Source: Candidatus Symbiothrix sp. (GTDB lineage Bacteria > Bacteroidota > Bacteroidia > Bacteroidales > Azobacteroidaceae). Taken from it: a stretch of DNA of 7,116 nt. The notes under the pieces were generated by a model that saw only the letters and a list, made by a program, of their open reading frames with translations, had not been told where the DNA came from and ran no database searches. The DNA lies in contig JAISWY010000121.1 of NCBI GenBank assembly GCA_031270925.1, positions 1 to 7,116 of the forward strand, written 5' to 3'. Positions within the stretch are counted from its first letter, which is position 1. Each line of letters begins with the position of its first letter. This document shows positions 6,516 through 7,116 of this stretch, one piece after another. The translations under genes and the position numbers were made by a program.

Positions 6516-7116
6516 TCCGGTGTGTTTGCGGAAAAATTTCACGAAATAAGTAAAATCCAAACCCAAGCGGTCGGCTATTTCGCCATGGGTCAATGTTGTG
6601 TGATTAACCAAATGGATGGCCGCCCGTAAAACCGTTTCGCTAATCAGTTCTTTGGCATTGATTCCATGCGCTACAAAAACCAGTCGCGACAATTTTCGTT
6701 CAGGCAGACCGAGTTTTCCGGCATAAAAACACACCTGTTTTTCCGTAGCATAATGTTTATTCAACAGCTTTTTAAATTGACGCAGATAGTTCTCATCATC
6801 ATCTCCCTTCGACAGAGATTGTTGACGATCGTGTTCGCGTTGCAGCACAATCAGCAAATTATGCAGCCAAAGCAACAAAATAGTCAAATCTATTTTGATC
6901 TTTTTCCCCGGCCTTTGTTTCATCAGCGAAAAATACAAGGTCAAAAGATGAATCATTTCGGGCGATCGCGGTTTCAAGATGACATAAGGCGATTGAAACA
7001 ACGAACTGTGCTGCAGAAATGAGGAACGCTCTTCCGAATTTACAAAAAATCCGGGCGAAAAAAGAACCATATTGCCCGTGCAAGGTCGTTTTGAATATTT
7101 ATGTACAATATTGGTA
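6426..7116 (-). CDS. AraC-family transcriptional regulator, C-terminal 229 residues (5' end outside window)
   Basis: The gene reads leftward. The frame is open from the window edge with no stop, and the residues before the first internal ATG (7070-7068) continue a sensible protein (HKYSKRPCTGN, then MVLFSPGFFV). This ATG is therefore probably not the start; the segment looks like the end of a cupin-type sensor domain, and about 60-80 residues are missing. In the visible fragment, residues about 125-165 form the first helix-turn-helix (QVCFYAGKLGLPERKLSRLV) and about 177-207 the second (HGEIADRLGLDFTYFVKFF, then RKHTGLTPAKYR). This is the DNA-binding pair typical of AraC regulators. A tail of 22 residues follows the usual end point. 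The target genes are unknown. Its last 90 bp lie antisense to the 3' end of the MutS-like gene. Confidence 0.92.
   Translation of the reverse strand, partial: TNIVHKYSKRPCTGNMVLFSPGFFVNSEERSSFLQHSSLFQSPYVILKPRSPEMIHLLTLYFSLMKQRPGKKIKIDLTILLLWLHNLLIVLQREHDRQQSLSKGDDDENYLRQFKKLLNKHYATEKQVCFYAGKLGLPERKLSRLVFVAHGINAKELISETVLRAAIHLVNHTTLTHGEIADRLGLDFTYFVKFFRKHTGLTPAKYRSLHNSHLLHQETGVHVLGDSSS

Noticed and set aside
6666..7022. A 118-codon open frame on the plus strand
   Set aside because: It is antisense to the AraC-type gene, whose two helix-turn-helix motifs are clear. Its translation is biased in glutamine and isoleucine with no recognisable domain.
7068..7070. ATG at 7070 as the true start of the AraC-type gene
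   Set aside because: The frame is open up to the window edge and the upstream residues continue the sensor domain, so the real start lies outside the window.

Overview
The window looks like a Bacteroidetes chromosome segment, most likely Bacteroidales. Three things point there: the start of a SusC/RagA-type TonB-linked outer-membrane protein with an STN domain, a TAnnTTTG-type promoter element upstream of the operon, and A-rich leaders without Shine-Dalgarno sequences before the starts. Composition is moderately AT-rich and looks similar across all genes, so nothing suggests recent transfer. No RNA gene, insertion sequence, CRISPR array or origin was seen.

Layout. (1) Positions 1-588, minus strand: the first 196 residues of a SusC-like receptor (signal peptide, STN domain, carboxypeptidase-D-regulatory-like domain), cut by the window edge just before the TonB box and plug. 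(2) Positions 589-794: a 206-bp AT-rich divergent intergenic region with an 8-bp inverted repeat (653-660 / 683-690) and a Bacteroidetes-type promoter reading right (740-770). (3) Positions 795-6515, plus strand: four tightly packed genes (gaps of 11 and 3 bp, then an 11-bp overlap or 1-bp gap). They encode a 103-residue miniature GrpE-like protein, a divergent 850-residue Hsp70, a 332-residue helical protein with one late membrane segment, and a membrane-anchored MutS-like ATPase. (4) Positions 6426-7116, minus strand: the C-terminal 229 residues of an AraC-family regulator, whose 3' end overlaps the MutS-like gene tail-to-tail by 90 bp.

How the genes may work together. The first two operon genes read as a dedicated chaperone pair: an Hsp70 ATPase and, upstream, a short protein whose C-terminal half resembles the beta domain of the nucleotide exchange factor GrpE. 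The Hsp70 carries about 130 residues, probably an Ig-like beta-sandwich, where a normal Hsp70 has its short conserved linker. No J-domain protein is present. The third gene product is unrecognised but membrane-anchored, and the fourth is a membrane-bound MutS-family ATPase without the mismatch-recognition domain. This suggests a membrane-proximal chaperone module; the functional link is inferred from gene order only. The flanking SusC-like and AraC-like genes appear unrelated to it.
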